This document shows, piece by piece, positions 17,465 through 27,284 of a stretch of 64,000 bases of DNA. The notes under the pieces are model-generated. The model worked only from the letters and a program-made list of their open reading frames with translations, did not search any database and was not told the origin of the DNA. Position numbers and translations under genes: made by a program. Each line of letters opens with the position of its first letter. Position 1 is the stretch's first letter. The stretch comes from Streptomyces venezuelae (GTDB lineage: Bacteria > Actinomycetota > Actinomycetes > Streptomycetales > Streptomycetaceae), in the NCBI RefSeq assembly GCF_008642275.1, contig NZ_CP029189.1:5430501-5494500 (forward strand). Direction: 5' to 3'.

Positions 17465-18718
17465 ATGAGCGACCGCCCAGCCCCCCTCGCCGATCCGCAC
17501 CTCCTCTTCGACCCCGCGGCCGGCCTCCGGGACATCGTCATCCTCGGGTCCACCGGGTCCATCGGGACCCAGGCCATCGACCTCGCCCTGCGCAACCCGG
17601 ACCGGTTCAGGGTCACCGCGCTGTCCGCCGCCGGCGGGCGGGTGGAGCTGCTGGCCGAGCAGGCCCGCCGGCTGCGGGTCCAGACCGTGGCCGTCGCCCG
17701 CGAGGACGTCGTACCGGCCCTGAAAGAGGCGCTGAGCGCCCAGTACGGTGCCTCGGAGCCGCTGCCCGAGATCCTGGCCGGTCCGGACGCCGCGGCCGAA
17801 CTCGCCGCCTCCGAGTGCCACACCGTCCTCAACGGCATCACCGGCTCCATCGGCCTCGCGCCGACCCTCGCCGCACTGCGGGCGGGCCGGACCCTGGCCC
17901 TGGCCAACAAGGAGTCGCTGATCGTCGGCGGCCCGCTGGTCAAGGCGCTGGCGAAGCCCGGCCAGATCATCCCGGTGGACTCCGAGCACGCGGCGCTCTT
18001 CCAGGCGCTCGCCGCCGGTACCCGGGCCGACGTCCGCAGGCTCGTGGTGACCGCCTCCGGCGGCCCCTTCCGCGGCCGCACCCGCGCCGAGCTGGCGAAG
18101 GTCACCGTCGAGGACGCCCTCGCGCACCCCACCTGGGCCATGGGCCCGGTGATCACCGTGAACTCCGCCACCCTGGTCAACAAGGGTCTGGAGGTCATCG
18201 AGGCGCACCTGCTCTACGACATCCCCTTCGACCGCATCGAGGTCGTGGTCCATCCGCAGTCCTACGTGCACTCGATGGTGGAGTTCAGCGACGGCTCCAC
18301 GCTCGCCCAGGCCACCCCGCCGGACATGGGCGGCCCCATCGCGATCGGCCTCGGCTGGCCCCAGCGGGTCCCGGACGCGGCCCCCGCCTTCGACTGGACC
18401 AAGGCATCCACCTGGGAGTTCTTCCCGCTGGACACCGAGGCCTTCCCGTCGGTGGGCCTCGCCCGGCACGTGGGCACACTCGGCGGCACCGCACCGGCCG
18501 TGTTCAATGCCGCCAACGAGGAGTGCGTAGAGGCGTTCCTGGCAGGTCGGCTGCCGTTCACAGCAATCATGGATACGGTCTCTGCCGTGGTCGATGAGCA
18601 CGGGACACCTGAGTCGGGAACCTCCCTGACGGTCCAGGACGTCCTTGAAGCGGAGGCCTGGGCCAGGGCCCGGGCGCGGGAGATGGCGGCGCGGGCCGCC
18701 GTGGAGGCGCGCGCATGA
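17465..18718 (+). CDS. dxr: 1-deoxy-D-xylulose 5-phosphate reductoisomerase
   Basis: This 417-residue cytosolic enzyme converts 1-deoxy-D-xylulose 5-phosphate to 2-C-methyl-D-erythritol 4-phosphate with NADPH, the first committed step of the MEP isoprenoid pathway. The NADPH motif [11 protein letters not shown], the catalytic-region motifs LANKES and PVDSEH, and the conserved [16 protein letters not shown] are all present. ATG 17465 gives a product slightly longer than usual. The stop overlaps the start of the site-2 protease by four bases (ATGA). The order dxr, protease, ispG is conserved in actinobacteria. Confidence 0.97.
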   Translation: MSDRPAPLADPHLLFDPAAGLRDIVILGSTGSIGTQAIDLALRNPDRFRVTALSAAGGRVELLAEQARRLRVQTVAVAREDVVPALKEALSAQYGASEPLPEILAGPDAAAELAASECHTVLNGITGSIGLAPTLAALRAGRTLALANKESLIVGGPLVKALAKPGQIIPVDSEHAALFQALAAGTRADVRRLVVTASGGPFRGRTRAELAKVTVEDALAHPTWAMGPVITVNSATLVNKGLEVIEAHLLYDIPFDRIEVVVHPQSYVHSMVEFSDGSTLAQATPPDMGGPIAIGLGWPQRVPDAAPAFDWTKASTWEFFPLDTEAFPSVGLARHVGTLGGTAPAVFNAANEECVEAFLAGRLPFTAIMDTVSAVVDEHGTPESGTSLTVQDVLEAEAWARARAREMAARAAVEARA

Positions 18719-20016
18719 CACTACTGATGACGGTGCTCGGGGTCGTGGTCTTCGCGGTCGGCCTGCTGGTCTCCATCGCCTGGCACGAGCTGGGGCACCT
18801 CTCCACGGCCAAGATCTTCGGCATCCGCGTGCCGCAGTACATGGTGGGCTTCGGGCCGACCGTCTGGTCGCGGAGGAAGGGCGAGACCGAGTACGGGATC
18901 AAGGCCATCCCGATGGGCGGCTACATCCGCATGATCGGGATGTTCCCGCCCGGCGAGGACGGCAAGGTCACCGCCCGCTCCACCTCGCCGTTCCGGTCGA
19001 TGATCGAGGACGCGCGCTCGGCCGCGTACGAGGAGCTCCAGCCCGGGGACGAGAGCCGGCTCTTCTACACGCGCAAGCCGTGGAAGCGCGTGATCGTGAT
19101 GTTCGCCGGGCCGTTCATGAACCTGGTCCTGGCCGTGGCGATCTTCCTCACGACCCTGATGACCTTCGGGCTCAACACCCAGACCACCTCGGTCGCCACC
19201 GTCTCGGACTGCGTCATCCAGCAGAGCGAGAAGCGCGACAAGTGCGCCCCCGGCGACCCGGCCGCCCCCGCCAAGGCCGCGGGCCTGAAGGCCGGCGACA
19301 AGATCGTCGCCTTCGACGGCCGTGCGGTCGGCGACTGGTCGGCCCTGCAGAAGGACATCCGGGCCACCGTCGGCCCCGCCACGATCACCGTGGAGCGGGC
19401 CGGGCAGCGCGTGGACCTCAAGGCGGACCTGATCGAGAACAAGGTCGCCAAGACGGACGGCAGCGGCCGGTACGTCAAGGACGAGTACGTCACCGCGGGC
19501 TTCCTCGGTTTCGCCCCCGCCTCCGGCTACGTACCGCAGTCCTTCGGCCAGTCCGTCGACCGCATGGGCGAGATGATGCAGGCCGGCGTCGAGTCACTCG
19601 TCGCACTCCCGTCCAAGGTCCCGGACCTGTGGAACGCGGCCTTCAACGGGGCCGAGCGCAAGCAGGACAGCCCCATGGGCGTCGTCGGCGCGGCGCGCGT
19701 CAGCGGTGAGATCTTCACCCTCGACATCCCCGCCCAGCACCAGCTGGTCTTCTTCCTCAACCTGCTGGCCGGCTTCAACCTCTCGCTGTTCCTGTTCAAC
19801 ATGCTGCCGCTGCTCCCGCTCGACGGCGGGCACATCGCCGGCGCCCTGTGGGAATCGCTGCGCCGCACCGTCGCCCGGATCTTCCGGCGCCCCGACCCGG
19901 GCCCGTTCGACGTCGCGAAGCTGATGCCCGTCGCGTACGTGGTCGCGGGCCTGTTCATCTGCTTCACCCTGCTGGTGATGGTCGCGGACGTGGTGAACCC
20001 GATCAAGATCACCTAG
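18715..20016 (+). CDS. site-2 intramembrane zinc metalloprotease (RseP/Rip1 type)
   Basis: The 433-residue membrane protease has its HExxH zinc site in the first helix as H24, E25 and H28 (AWHELGHLS). A PDZ domain lies near residues 180-250 ([15 protein letters not shown]), and the third ligand motif [14 protein letters not shown] is in the C-terminal helices. RseP and mycobacterial Rip1 cleave anti-sigma factors and other membrane proteins after a site-1 cut. It is translationally coupled to dxr and followed by a strong hairpin. The target here is unknown. Confidence 0.93.
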   Translation: MTLLMTVLGVVVFAVGLLVSIAWHELGHLSTAKIFGIRVPQYMVGFGPTVWSRRKGETEYGIKAIPMGGYIRMIGMFPPGEDGKVTARSTSPFRSMIEDARSAAYEELQPGDESRLFYTRKPWKRVIVMFAGPFMNLVLAVAIFLTTLMTFGLNTQTTSVATVSDCVIQQSEKRDKCAPGDPAAPAKAAGLKAGDKIVAFDGRAVGDWSALQKDIRATVGPATITVERAGQRVDLKADLIENKVAKTDGSGRYVKDEYVTAGFLGFAPASGYVPQSFGQSVDRMGEMMQAGVESLVALPSKVPDLWNAAFNGAERKQDSPMGVVGAARVSGEIFTLDIPAQHQLVFFLNLLAGFNLSLFLFNMLPLLPLDGGHIAGALWESLRRTVARIFRRPDPGPFDVAKLMPVAYVVAGLFICFTLLVMVADVVNPIKIT

Positions 20017-20045
20017 TTCGCGGGGGGTCGTACCCCAGCACCGCC

Positions 20046-20074
20046 GGAGCCGGGCACGGATCGTGCCCGGCTCC
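20046..20074 (+). terminator. terminator after the site-2 protease
   Basis: GGAGCCGGGCACG (20046-20058) and CGTGCCCGGCTCC (20062-20074) form a perfect 13-bp stem with a GAT loop. It separates the dxr unit from ispG. Confidence 0.75.
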
Positions 20075-20191
20075 CTACGTTCGGGTGGCGGACCCCTCGG
20101 ATGCACGGGCCGCGCCGTGGTTGGCGTAATCTCGAAGCCTGGAGCCCGCCGATCTCGGGACCTTGATCCACACCTTGGGGTTGCACAGCAG

Positions 20192-21349
20192 ATGACTGCC
20201 ATCTCTCTCGGAATGCCGGCCGTGCCGACGAAGCTTGCCGACCGCAGGGTCAGCCGCAAGATCCAGGTCGGCAAGGTGGCCGTCGGCGGCGACGCACAGA
20301 TCTCCGTGCAGTCGATGACCACGACCAGGACCTCCGACATCGGGGCGACGCTCCAGCAGATCGCCGAGCTCACCGCCTCCGGCTGCGACATCGTCCGCGT
20401 CGCCTGCCCGACCCAGGACGACGCCGACGCGCTCGCCGTGATCGCCAAGAAGTCGCAGATCCCGGTCATCGCCGACATCCACTTCCAGCCCAAGTACGTG
20501 TTCGCCGCGATCGACGCCGGCTGCGCCGCGGTCCGGGTGAACCCGGGCAACATCAAGCAGTTCGACGACAAGGTCAAGGAGATCGCGAAGGCCGCGAACG
20601 AGACGCGCACCCCGATCCGCATCGGTGTGAACGCCGGCTCCCTCGACGCCCGCCTCCTGAAGAAGTACGGCAAGGCCACCCCCGAGGCCCTGGTCGAGTC
20701 CGCGCTGTGGGAGGCCTCCCTCTTCGAGGAGCACGGCTTCGGCGACATCAAGATCTCGGTCAAGCACAACGACCCGGTCGTCATGGTCAACGCCTACCGC
20801 CAGCTCGCCGCCGCCTGCGACTACCCGCTGCACCTGGGCGTCACCGAGGCCGGCCCCGCCTTCCAGGGCACCATCAAGTCCGCCGTCGCCTTCGGCGCGC
20901 TGCTCTCCGAGGGCATCGGCGACACCATCCGCGTCTCCCTCTCCGCCCCGCCGGCGGAGGAGGTCAAGGTCGGCATCCAGATCCTGGAGTCGCTCAACCT
21001 CAAGCCGCGCCGCCTGGAGATCGTCTCCTGCCCGTCCTGCGGCCGCGCCCAGGTCGACGTCTACAAGCTGGCCGAGGAGGTCACGGCGGGCCTGGAGGGC
21101 ATGGAGGTCCCGCTGCGCGTCGCGGTCATGGGCTGCGTCGTCAACGGCCCGGGCGAGGCCCGTGAGGCCGACCTCGGCGTCGCCTCCGGCAACGGCAAGG
21201 GCCAGATCTTCGTGAAGGGCGAGGTCATCAAGACCGTCCCCGAGTCGAAGATCGTGGAGACCCTCATCGAAGAGGCCATGAAGATCGCCGAGCAGATGGA
21301 GAAGGACGGCGTGATGAGCGGCGAGCCCACCGTCGCCATCGGCGTCTGA
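20192..21349 (+). CDS. ispG: 4-hydroxy-3-methylbut-2-enyl-diphosphate synthase
   Basis: This 385-residue iron-sulfur enzyme (GcpE) reduces MEcPP to HMBPP, the penultimate MEP-pathway step. The N-terminal barrel is recognisable by [10 protein letters not shown] and VRVNPGN. The [4Fe-4S] ligands are in CPSCGR and [10 protein letters not shown] in the C-terminal domain. ATG 20192 fits the family start, with further start choices upstream that would only add non-conserved residues. It forms its own transcript after the hairpin at 20046-20074, next to dxr, so two steps of isoprenoid synthesis are clustered here. Confidence 0.97.
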   Translation: MTAISLGMPAVPTKLADRRVSRKIQVGKVAVGGDAQISVQSMTTTRTSDIGATLQQIAELTASGCDIVRVACPTQDDADALAVIAKKSQIPVIADIHFQPKYVFAAIDAGCAAVRVNPGNIKQFDDKVKEIAKAANETRTPIRIGVNAGSLDARLLKKYGKATPEALVESALWEASLFEEHGFGDIKISVKHNDPVVMVNAYRQLAAACDYPLHLGVTEAGPAFQGTIKSAVAFGALLSEGIGDTIRVSLSAPPAEEVKVGIQILESLNLKPRRLEIVSCPSCGRAQVDVYKLAEEVTAGLEGMEVPLRVAVMGCVVNGPGEAREADLGVASGNGKGQIFVKGEVIKTVPESKIVETLIEEAMKIAEQMEKDGVMSGEPTVAIGV

Positions 21350-21500
21350 TCCCTCCGGGAGATCCCGCACCGTCAGTGGCCCCGGTGCCGTTCCCGCAGT
21401 TCGGGGGCGGTCCGGGGCTCTTTCGTGACCTCGGACGCGGCATCCCCGGGCCCCGCCGGGTACAGTGCGGAGATCAGCAGACTTGCATGGTGAGGCCCCA

Positions 21501-22346
21501 GTGTTGACGCAGACCACCACCCGGGTCCTTGAGCCCAGTGATCTCGACGCCGCGATGGAAATCCTCGGACGCGAGCCGGTCGAGAACGCCTTCGTCACCT
21601 CCCGGGTCCAGGTCGCCGGACTCGACCCCTGGCGCCTGGGCGGCGAGATGTGGGGCTGGTACGCCGACGGCGAGCTCCGCTCGCTCTGCTACGCGGGCGC
21701 CAATCTGGTCCCCGTCTGCGCCGGACCCGACGCCGTACGCGCCTTCGCGGACCGGGCCCGCCGCACCGGCCGCCGCTGCTCCTCCATCGTCGGCCCCGCC
21801 GAGGCCACCCGGCTGCTGTGGCAGCTCCTGGAGCCCGGCTGGGGGCCGGCCCGCGAGGTCCGCTCCCACCAGCCGCTCATGGTCATCGAGCGCCCGTCCA
21901 CCACGGTCGAGGCCGACCCGCAGGTCCGCCGGATCCGCAAGGACGAGATGGACCTGATCATGCCCGCCTGCGTGGCCATGTTCACCGAGGAGGTCGGCAT
22001 CTCGCCGATGGCCGGTGACGGCGGGCTGCTCTACCAGGCCCGCGTCGCCGAGCTCGTCGCCGGTGGCCGCTCCTTCGCCCGTGTCGACGACGGCAAGGTC
22101 GTCTTCAAGGCCGAGATCGGCGCCGCCACCGCCCGCGCCTGCCAGATCCAGGGCGTGTGGGTGGACCCCGAGTTCCGCGGCCTCGGCCACTCGGAGACCG
22201 GCATGGCCGCCGTCGTCGAGTACGCGCTGCGGGACGTGGCCCCCGTGGTCAGCCTCTACGTGAACGACTTCAACACCGCCGCGCGGGCGGCCTACCGCCG
22301 CGTGGGCTTCCGCGAGGTCGGTGCGTTCATGAGCGTGCTCTTCTGA
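21501..22346 (+). CDS. GNAT-family acetyltransferase with N-terminal DUF4081-like domain
   Basis: The protein has 281 residues from GTG 21501, six bases after GGTGAGG. The N-terminal half (about residues 1-130, LEPSDLDAAMEILGREPVENAF) matches the domain often found fused to actinobacterial GNAT enzymes. The C-terminal half is a GNAT fold with QGVWVDPEFRGLG in the acetyl-CoA region and LYVNDFNTAARAAYRRVGF at the end. The substrate is unknown. It lies 151 bases after ispG and 101 bases before another acetyltransferase of a different subfamily. Confidence 0.85.
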   Translation: MLTQTTTRVLEPSDLDAAMEILGREPVENAFVTSRVQVAGLDPWRLGGEMWGWYADGELRSLCYAGANLVPVCAGPDAVRAFADRARRTGRRCSSIVGPAEATRLLWQLLEPGWGPAREVRSHQPLMVIERPSTTVEADPQVRRIRKDEMDLIMPACVAMFTEEVGISPMAGDGGLLYQARVAELVAGGRSFARVDDGKVVFKAEIGAATARACQIQGVWVDPEFRGLGHSETGMAAVVEYALRDVAPVVSLYVNDFNTAARAAYRRVGFREVGAFMSVLF

Positions 22347-22447
22347 CGCCCGGCTCCGGCGCCTGGCCGCACCAGTTGCGGATCACTGGCCCACGGACCC
22401 CGGCTGTGGCATTCCGGCAGCCCCGTACCGCGAAGTAAGGTCGCCGC

Positions 22448-22993
22448 ATGTCGCTGCCTTCCGGAGTCCGCATCGGTCCCCTCGACCTCGCCGCCCGCGT
22501 GGACGAGGCCCTGCGCGTGCAGGCCGTCGCCTTCGGCCTCAGCGAGGAGGAGGTCGGCATCCGGCGCTACATCGTCCAGCGCCACATGACCTGCCGGGGC
22601 GCCCGCGCCCTCGGGGCGTTCGCCGAGGACGGAGCGCTCACCGGATTCGTGTACGGGATGCCGAACGACCGCACCCACTGGTGGTCCACCGTCGTCGAAC
22701 CCTACCTGCGGGCCGGCGGGCACGAGGGCTGGCTCGACGGCTCCTTCGTGATCACCGAGCTGCACGTCCACCCCGGCTTCCAGGGCCACGGCGTCGGCCG
22801 CGCCCTGATCACCGGCATCACCGACACCGCCGCCGAGCCCCGCTCGATCCTGTCCGCCATCGACACCGAGAGCCCCGCCCGCGGCCTCTACCGGACCCTC
22901 GGCTACGCCGACCTCGCCCGCCAGGTCCACTTCCCGAGCGCGAGCCTGCCGTACGCCGTCATGGGCGCCACCCTGCCCCTGACCAGGCCCTGA
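22448..22993 (+). CDS. GNAT-family N-acetyltransferase
   Basis: This is a 181-residue single-domain acetyltransferase. The acetyl-CoA pyrophosphate loop is HPGFQGHGVGRAL, preceded by the strand VITELHV, and the C-terminal part contains TESPARGLYRTLGYADL. Start ATG 22448 lacks a good ribosome-binding site. It is separated from proS by 42 bases and may be read with it. The substrate is unknown; proteins of this size often acetylate small amines, antibiotics or protein N-termini. Confidence 0.82.
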   Translation: MSLPSGVRIGPLDLAARVDEALRVQAVAFGLSEEEVGIRRYIVQRHMTCRGARALGAFAEDGALTGFVYGMPNDRTHWWSTVVEPYLRAGGHEGWLDGSFVITELHVHPGFQGHGVGRALITGITDTAAEPRSILSAIDTESPARGLYRTLGYADLARQVHFPSASLPYAVMGATLPLTRP

Positions 22994-23035
22994 AACCGGT
23001 ACCGCCGACCGGCGGGCCCCCGGTAACCTCCCGGC

Positions 23036-24733
23036 ATGGCTACGCACCACGTACAGCGCATGTCCCGCCTCATGGCCAAGACCCTCCGCGAGGACCCGGC
23101 CGACGCCGAAACCCTCAGCCACCGGCTCCTGGTCCGCGCCGGATACGTCCGGCGCAGCTCGGCCGGGGTCTGGACGTGGCTGCCGCTCGGCAAGCGGGTC
23201 CTGGACAACGTCTCGCGGGTCGTCCGCGAGGAGATGGACGCCATCGGGGCCCAGGAGGTGCTGCTCCCGGCCCTGCTGCCGAAGGAGCCGTACGAGGTCA
23301 GCGGCCGCTGGTCGGAGTACGGCGACCTGCTGTTCCGGCTGAAGGACCGCAAGGGCGCGGACTACCTGCTCGGGCCCACCCACGAGGAGATCTTCACCCT
23401 CGTCGTCAAGGACCAGTGCACCTCCTACAAGGACCTGCCGGTCATGCTCTACCAGATCCAGACCAAGTACCGCGACGAGGCGCGGCCCCGGTCCGGGGTG
23501 CTGCGCGGGCGCGAGTTCCAGATGAAGGACTCGTACTCCTTCGACGTGTCCGACGAGGGCCTGGAGGAGTCCTACCGGCTCCACCGCGAGGCGTACGTCC
23601 GCATCTTCGAGCGGCTCGGCCTGGACCACCGCATCGTGTCGGCGGTGTCGGGCGCGATGGGCGGCTCGGCGTCCGAGGAGTTCCTGGCCCCGGCCGGGGC
23701 GGGCGAGGACACCTTCGCGGACTGCCCCTCCTGCGGCTACGCGGCGAACACGGAGGCCGTGACCTTCGCCCTGACCCCGGTGTCCGCACAGCACCCGGCG
23801 CTGGAGGAGGTGGACACCCCGGACACACCCACGATCGAGACCCTCGCCGCGCACCTGGGCGTACCGGCCTCGGCCACGCTGAAGAACCTCCTGGTCAAGG
23901 TCGACGGTGAGATCACGGCCGTGGGAGTACCGGGGGACCGGGAGGTGGACCTCGGCAAGCTGGGCGAGCACCTGGCCCCGGCGGTGGTGGAACTGGTGAC
24001 GGCCGAGGACTTTGAGGGCCGCCCGGACCTGGTACGCGGCTACGTGGGCCCGCAGGGCCTGGAGAAGGTCCGCTACCTCGCCGACCCCCGGGTCGCGCCC
24101 GGCACCGCGTGGGTGACGGGGGCCAACCGGGCGGACACGCACGCCCGCAACGTGGTCTGCGGGCGGGACTTCGAGGTCGACCGGTACCTGGACGTGGTGG
24201 TCGTGGAGCCGGGCGACCCCTGCCCCTCCTGCGGGGCGGGCCTGAAGCTCGACCGGGCCATCGAGATCGGGCACATCTTCCAGCTGGGCCGCAAGTACGC
24301 GGACGCCTTCGGGCTGGACGTCCTGGGCCGTGAAGGCAAGCCGGTCCGGGTCACGATGGGCTCCTACGGCATCGGCGTCTCCCGCGCGGTGGCGGCGCTC
24401 GCCGAGCAGACGGCGGACGAGCGCGGCCTGTGCTGGCCCGCGGCGGTGGCCCCGGCCGACGTCCACGTGGTGGCCGCGGGCAAGGCGGTGCCGCTCGCGC
24501 TGGCGGAGGAGGCGGCGACGGCCCTGGCCGCGGCGGGCCTGCGCGTGCTGCTGGACGACCGCCCGGGCCTGTCGCCCGGCGTGAAGCTCACGGACGCGGA
24601 ACTGATCGGCGTGCCGTGGATCCTGGTGGCGGGCCGCCGCTCAGCCGACGGCGTGGTCGAACTCCAGCACCGCGCCACGGGCAGCCGCGAGGAACTCCCC
24701 CTGACGGAAGCCCTCTCCCGCCTGACGCCGTAG
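23036..24733 (+). CDS. proS: prolyl-tRNA synthetase
   Basis: This 565-residue class II synthetase charges tRNA-Pro. It is the bacterial form, with catalytic motifs in the first half ([29 protein letters not shown] [13 protein letters not shown]). The editing insertion is present, shown by [25 protein letters not shown], and the anticodon-binding domain is at the C-terminus ([16 protein letters not shown] then DVHVVAAGK). The length fits the family. A cysteine pair CPSCG near residues 400 is also present. A hairpin and an intergenic repeat follow. Confidence 0.97.
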   Translation: MATHHVQRMSRLMAKTLREDPADAETLSHRLLVRAGYVRRSSAGVWTWLPLGKRVLDNVSRVVREEMDAIGAQEVLLPALLPKEPYEVSGRWSEYGDLLFRLKDRKGADYLLGPTHEEIFTLVVKDQCTSYKDLPVMLYQIQTKYRDEARPRSGVLRGREFQMKDSYSFDVSDEGLEESYRLHREAYVRIFERLGLDHRIVSAVSGAMGGSASEEFLAPAGAGEDTFADCPSCGYAANTEAVTFALTPVSAQHPALEEVDTPDTPTIETLAAHLGVPASATLKNLLVKVDGEITAVGVPGDREVDLGKLGEHLAPAVVELVTAEDFEGRPDLVRGYVGPQGLEKVRYLADPRVAPGTAWVTGANRADTHARNVVCGRDFEVDRYLDVVVVEPGDPCPSCGAGLKLDRAIEIGHIFQLGRKYADAFGLDVLGREGKPVRVTMGSYGIGVSRAVAALAEQTADERGLCWPAAVAPADVHVVAAGKAVPLALAEEAATALAAAGLRVLLDDRPGLSPGVKLTDAELIGVPWILVAGRRSADGVVELQHRATGSREELPLTEALSRLTP

Positions 24734-24742
24734 CCCTGCCGC

Positions 24743-24760
24743 GCCCCGGCCTTCCGGGGC
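24743..24760 (+). terminator. terminator-like hairpin after proS
   Basis: GCCCCGG (24743-24749) and CCGGGGC (24754-24760) form a 7-bp stem with a CCTT loop, ten bases after the proS stop. It abuts the longer intergenic inverted repeat. Confidence 0.6.
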
Positions 24761-24824
24761 TCAAGCGCCGGCGAGGCTGGATCTTGGCCGGGGCCGGGCC
24801 GTTCCAGCCCGTCCGGCGTTCGAG
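24760..24824. repeat. streptomycete intergenic inverted repeat
   Basis: CTCAAGCGCCGGCGAGGCTG at 24760-24779 and CCAGCCCGTCCGGCGTTCGA from 24804 are imperfect inverted copies (16 of 21 bases pair over the full arms). The sequence type CCAGCCCGTCCGGCGTT(T/C)GAGGAC is, to my knowledge, a very common dispersed intergenic element in Streptomyces genomes. Here it sits between convergent genes and may act as a bidirectional terminator. Confidence 0.65.
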
Positions 24825-24889
24825 GACCGGGTCCGGGCGGAGCCCGGGGAACGGTGGAAGGGCGGGTCGGGGACGGCCCCGCGCAGCGG

Positions 24890-25855
24890 CTACTCGCGCC
24901 GCCCCTCCCGCTCCTCCTCCTCCTCCTCCGGCGGCGCGTCCAGCATCAGCCCGTCCGCCGCCCCGCCGAGGGCATCCGGAACCGGGGCTCCGTCGAGCGC
25001 GCCCGCATCCGCGTCCGCGACCTCGGCCGGCCCGGGGCCTTCGGAAGCCGGGCCGGCCGGGGCCGGTTCCTCCCGCGCGGGCGCCGCCGTCGGCGGAGGG
25101 ACCGCGCGCTCCAGGAAGCGCAGCAGCTCCACCGGAAACGGCAGCACCAGCGTGGAGTTCTTCTCGGCGGCGACCGCCACGATCGTGTGGAGCAGACGCA
25201 GCTGCAACGCCGCCGGCTGGTCCGACATGACCTCCGCCGCCTCGGCGAGCTTGTGCGAGGCCTGCAGTTCCGCGTCCGCGTTGATCACACGCGCCCGGCG
25301 CTCGCGGTCCGCCTCCGCCTGCCGGGCCATCGACCGCTTCATCGTCTCCGGCAGCGAGACGTCCTTGATCTCGACCCGGTCGATCTGCACGCCCCAGCCC
25401 ACCGCCGGGCTGTCGATCATCAGCTCCAGGCCCTGGTTGAGCATCTCCCGGTTCGACAGCAGATCGTCCAGGTCGGACTTTCCGATGATCGACCTGAGCG
25501 AGGTCTGCGCCATCTGTGAGACGGCGAAGCGGTAGTCCTCCACCGCCACGATCGCACTCGCCGGGTCGACGACCTTGAAGTACACGACCGCGTCCACGCG
25601 CACCGTGACGTTGTCCCGGGTGATGCCCTCCTGCGCGGGCACAGGCAGCGTCACGATCTGCATGTTGACTTTGCGCAGCCGCTCCACGAACGGAACGATC
25701 GTCGTGAAGCCGGGACCGCGGACCTCCTCGCGCAGCCTGCCGAAGCGGAAGACCAGACCCCGCTCGTACTGCTTGACCACCCGGGCAGCGGCGCCCACGT
25801 AGACCACGGCGGCCACACCCGTGGCCACGACCGCTGTCAGCAGTTCTTCGACCAT
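24890..25855 (-). CDS. SPFH/band 7 protein (slipin/stomatin type)
   Basis: This is a 321-residue membrane-associated protein. One N-terminal hydrophobic segment (about residues 3-25, LLTAVVATGVAAVVYVGAA) is followed by the SPFH core: KQYERGLVFRFGRL, PFVERLRKVNMQ, VDAVVYFKVVDP and a helical region with MKRSMARQAEADRERRARVI. The C-terminus is proline/alanine-rich and ends in a run of glutamates. Stomatin-like proteins scaffold membrane microdomains and often pair with an NfeD protein, which is absent here. It is the last gene of a four-gene minus-strand unit, 42 bases after the kinase-fold gene. Confidence 0.9.
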   Translation of the reverse strand: MVEELLTAVVATGVAAVVYVGAAARVVKQYERGLVFRFGRLREEVRGPGFTTIVPFVERLRKVNMQIVTLPVPAQEGITRDNVTVRVDAVVYFKVVDPASAIVAVEDYRFAVSQMAQTSLRSIIGKSDLDDLLSNREMLNQGLELMIDSPAVGWGVQIDRVEIKDVSLPETMKRSMARQAEADRERRARVINADAELQASHKLAEAAEVMSDQPAALQLRLLHTIVAVAAEKNSTLVLPFPVELLRFLERAVPPPTAAPAREEPAPAGPASEGPGPAEVADADAGALDGAPVPDALGGAADGLMLDAPPEEEEEEREGRRE

Positions 25856-25897
25856 GACGGCCCCCTGCCGGACATACCTCGATATCTACGGTATGCC

Positions 25898-26800
25898 CTA
25901 CAACCAGGCCGCGAACTCCAGCAGCAGTTCCGCGTCCCGGCGCCGCCCCGCGGCCAGCGCGCGGTTGCCCGACTCCACCGCACGGAACAGCGTCCAGCCC
26001 CGCAGCCGCTCCCGGTCCACCTCCAGCGCGTCCGCCAGCTTGTTCACCCGGCGCCGGGCGCCGGCCGCACCCGCCGAGGAGGCCACCTGGTCCTCCAGCC
26101 GGTCCCGGACCAGCCGCGCCAGGTCGTACGCCCGCTCCCCGACCAGCGGATCCGGTCCCACCGTCAGCCACGGGGCCCGCTCGCCCGCCAGCACCTTGCC
26201 CTGCCGGAAGTTCCCGTGCAGCAGCAGCTCCTCCGGCGCGGCCGCCACCAGCTCCGCCCGCACCGCCAGCGCCGAGTCCGCCAGGGCCCGGGTCTCCGCC
26301 GGGGCCGCCCGCAAGGCCTGCGACTGCCACTCGGTGCGCTCCGCCACCGTCTCCCAGCCGTGCCCGGCCGGCGGCGCCACCCACAGCCGGCGCAGCGTGC
26401 CGCTCGCCTCCAGCAGGGCCTTCGCCTCCGGCAGCGACCGCAGCGACACCTCCGGATGCAGCCGCTCCAGCAGCAGCGCCCCGTCGTCGTCGTGATGCCG
26501 GGTGTCGAGGACCCGTACGGCCCCGAAGCCGCCCCAGTGGGCCAGCGCGGCCAGCTCGCGGTCGGGCCGGGCGTGCGGGGGTGCCAGTTTCAGTGCGGCC
26601 GGAGTCCCGTCGGCGTACGTGACGAGGACCACCAGGCTGCTGCGGCCACCCGGGGCCTGCACCCGCCGGGCCTCCACCCCGCGCCGGGCCAGCGCGGCCT
26701 CGGTGAGTCGGGGCAACTGCCCCAGCCAGTCCGCGTCCTGCGCCGATTCCGGCATCTCGCCGAGCGCCCGTACAAGCCGCTGCGGCGGTTCGAAAGCCAT
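25898..26800 (-). CDS. aminoglycoside/hydroxyurea phosphotransferase-fold protein with degenerate active site
   Basis: The 300-residue protein aligns along its length with the StrA/APH(6) kinase family: a WETVAERTEWQSQ-like middle, then ELLLHGNFRQGKVL and PWLTVGPDPLVGERAYDLARL. In active members the last two read HGDLHHGNVL and IDPKPLVGDPAYD. Here the catalytic aspartate is N197, the metal-binding asparagine is K202, and the second metal-binding aspartate is G215. The DNA codons confirm this (AAC, AAG, GGA). I infer a pseudokinase or a binding protein rather than a resistance enzyme. It is 16 bases after the DUF4439 gene and precedes the stomatin gene in one unit. Confidence 0.85.
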   Translation of the reverse strand: MAFEPPQRLVRALGEMPESAQDADWLGQLPRLTEAALARRGVEARRVQAPGGRSSLVVLVTYADGTPAALKLAPPHARPDRELAALAHWGGFGAVRVLDTRHHDDDGALLLERLHPEVSLRSLPEAKALLEASGTLRRLWVAPPAGHGWETVAERTEWQSQALRAAPAETRALADSALAVRAELVAAAPEELLLHGNFRQGKVLAGERAPWLTVGPDPLVGERAYDLARLVRDRLEDQVASSAGAAGARRRVNKLADALEVDRERLRGWTLFRAVESGNRALAAGRRRDAELLLEFAAWL

Positions 26801-26816
26801 GCGTGCGTGGTCCCTT

Positions 26817-27284
26817 TCAGCTGTGCTGGGCCCGTTGCGCCTCGTCAGCGCGTTCTGCGAGCCCAGGGAAGGCTACGCCGACACCACGCCAGCGTGCCGC
26901 GCGCACTGCCGCCGCGCTCAGCGCGTCGGCCGCCTCGCGGCGCAGCGGACCCTCCGCCGCGCGCACCAGGTCGGAGTACGCGCCGGCCACCCGGTCCTCG
27001 ATCTCGGCGGCCAGCCGCTCGGCGTCGGCCGCGGTGCGCACCTCGAAGGGCAGGGCGTACGCGGCCTCCGCGGCCCGGGGCGCGCCGCCGAGCTCCCGTA
27101 CGGTCCGGGCGAGCACGTCGCGCCGCGCGAGGTGACCGCCGTACGCCTCCCGGGCCTGCTTGGCGCGCTCGCCGGCGGAACGGGCACCGATCACCCCGTA
27201 GCCGTACGCGGCCGCGTGCTCGGCGGCGAGCGCGGCCTGGGCGGCCTCCAGGACCCGGCCGGCGGGGGAGGGTTCGGGCTTCAC
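26817..27284 (-). CDS. ferritin-like domain protein (DUF4439)
   Basis: The 155-residue helical protein has the four-helix pattern of DUF4439 ferritin-like domains: LEAAQAALAAEHAAAYGYGVIGAR, REAYGGHLARRDVLARTVREL, VRTAADAERLAAEIEDRVAGAY and LSAAAVRAARWR. Candidate metal ligands are the acidic and histidine residues of AAEHAAAYGYG and GGHLARRD, but a complete di-iron site is not obvious. Its ATG overlaps the stop of the preceding lipoprotein by four bases, so they are coupled. Function is unknown; the neighbour suggests action near the membrane. Confidence 0.82.
   Translation of the reverse strand: MKPEPSPAGRVLEAAQAALAAEHAAAYGYGVIGARSAGERAKQAREAYGGHLARRDVLARTVRELGGAPRAAEAAYALPFEVRTAADAERLAAEIEDRVAGAYSDLVRAAEGPLRREAADALSAAAVRAARWRGVGVAFPGLAERADEAQRAQHS

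Noticed and set aside
25898..26800. Aminoglycoside resistance gene
   Set aside because: The fold matches, but the catalytic and metal-binding residues are replaced, so resistance activity is unlikely.
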